From the NCBI GenBank assembly GCA_963575745.1, contig CAUYUJ010018904.1, forward strand, positions 750,066 to 814,065: a stretch of DNA of 64,000 bases, in the 5' to 3' direction. This DNA is from Prorocentrum cordatum. Its lineage: Eukaryota > Sar > Dinophyceae > Prorocentrales > Prorocentraceae. This document shows, in pieces, positions 63,382-64,000 of this stretch. The notes beneath the pieces were generated by a model. It was not told the DNA's origin. It did not search any database and saw nothing but the letters and a program-made list of their open reading frames with translations. Each line of letters opens with the position of its first letter. The stretch's first letter is position 1. The translations under genes were made by a program, and so were the position numbers.

Positions 63382-64000
63382 CGTTTGGCTCGTTTTGCAT
63401 TTGCGGTCTGGTGTCGTGTCATGGATGTATACATATGTATATAGATGTATCTATTCTGCAAATGCGACGTTGTTTTCTGCGAGTTATTTCGTTATTTGGT
63501 GTGACGCTGATGTCTCGTTTCTGTGCGTGTATTGCACATGCACGCCCTGTCACGCGTGTGGATTGTGCGTTTTAGGGTAATGGCCTATATTGCCATGACG
63601 TCTCGAACAATCGCTGCACTGGCTGCTGATATGTTTGTGGTGGGGGGCGGAGTGTGGCCTCCTGCTTACGTTTTGCGTTTCGTATTTCTGTTCGTGTTTA
63701 TGTTTTCGCTTGGTTGCGCGGGTCGTGCGCCCCAGGGGCGCGGAACGCAGTTCGGAAGCAAAAAAAAAAACATGTATCTCCCTCTAGTGAGTTGAATGCC
63801 GATTACTTGCGCATGAAACGCGCTGCCATTGCAGCCAGATAATTACAAGAGAAGTCTCGAACAGAAACGCATGCACTAAAGGCGCGCCTCGTCAAACTGC
63901 GCGGGCTGCTTCAGCAGCATGGCTCGACAGGCCGCGGCGCACAAGAGCAGACGGCGCCAGTGTAAACTCTGGCGGGTAGCGGGCGGATCGTTTCAGAGCA
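63382..64000. other. Window end, no gene supported
   Basis: Contains an A10 run (63760-63770). Short plus-strand frames are T-rich and featureless. Confidence 0.35.

Overview
The window looks like dinoflagellate nuclear DNA. It is GC-rich, gene-poor and dominated by microsatellites, short-period satellites and dispersed GC-rich repeats. The strongest organismal evidence is a 22-nt match (20 of 22 positions) to the dinoflagellate spliced leader (DinoSL), lying on the minus strand just upstream of an ATG at 48845. A truncated second copy of the leader's 3' end directly follows it, which is the signature of a trans-spliced mRNA copied back into the genome. The proteins that can be read (RT with a C5-methyltransferase-like partner, a CPxCP/transmembrane ORF, a Lys/Asp-rich protein) are of types I associate with predicted proteomes of Prorocentrum, Polarella and Symbiodiniaceae. 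The genus is inference.

Layout. 1-2.7 kb: diverged satellite, GA and CA microsatellites, then anonymous sequence. 2.7-4.4 kb: a 1.7-kb degenerate telomere-like (CCCTAA/CACCCTAAC) block. 4.4-26.9 kb: no gene I can support; the DNA is a mosaic of dispersed families, including a composite 'CCAAGATGGCCCC' element (copies near 6.4, 10.9, 16.8, 19.9 and 49.4 kb), a 350-450 bp dispersed repeat (5.8, 10.1, 14.1, 16.1 kb), a 1.6-kb inverted structure (12.1-13.8 kb), an inverted satellite (21.1-22.2 kb) and a CGCGCG-rich direct repeat (23.9-25.9 kb). 27.8-32.9 kb, minus strand: a decayed retroelement with ORF1 (Cys/Pro repeat plus transmembrane), ORF2 (Gag-like), ORF3 (RT-RNase H) and a DNA C5-methyltransferase-like domain. 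Successive ORFs are joined by 4-nt ATGA stop/start overlaps. 33-41 kb: more repeats. 41.1-41.8 kb: a small hypothetical gene. 44.2-48.9 kb: a multi-exon gene on the minus strand with relic spliced leader, a GTGAGC donor, a long intron holding a 78-bp satellite, and a 149-bp terminal-inverted-repeat element with 5-bp target duplication inserted in its coding sequence (introner or MITE). 51.7-53.7 kb: exons of a Lys/Asp-rich protein gene. 54-61 kb: large simple and 10-bp-period satellites. 62.4-63.4 kb: one further 332-codon gene.

Every locus I can support as coding is on the minus strand, as expected for unidirectional dinoflagellate gene blocks. The retroelement carries two in-frame stops in the methyltransferase, one in RT, one in Gag and a Gag frameshift, so this copy is probably dead. 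The 44-49 kb gene carries a one-base frameshift at an A8 run that could be real or a sequencing error. No rRNA, tRNA, CRISPR array or bacterial-type operon was recognised. Splice sites, family names and copy numbers were read by eye and not verified by search.
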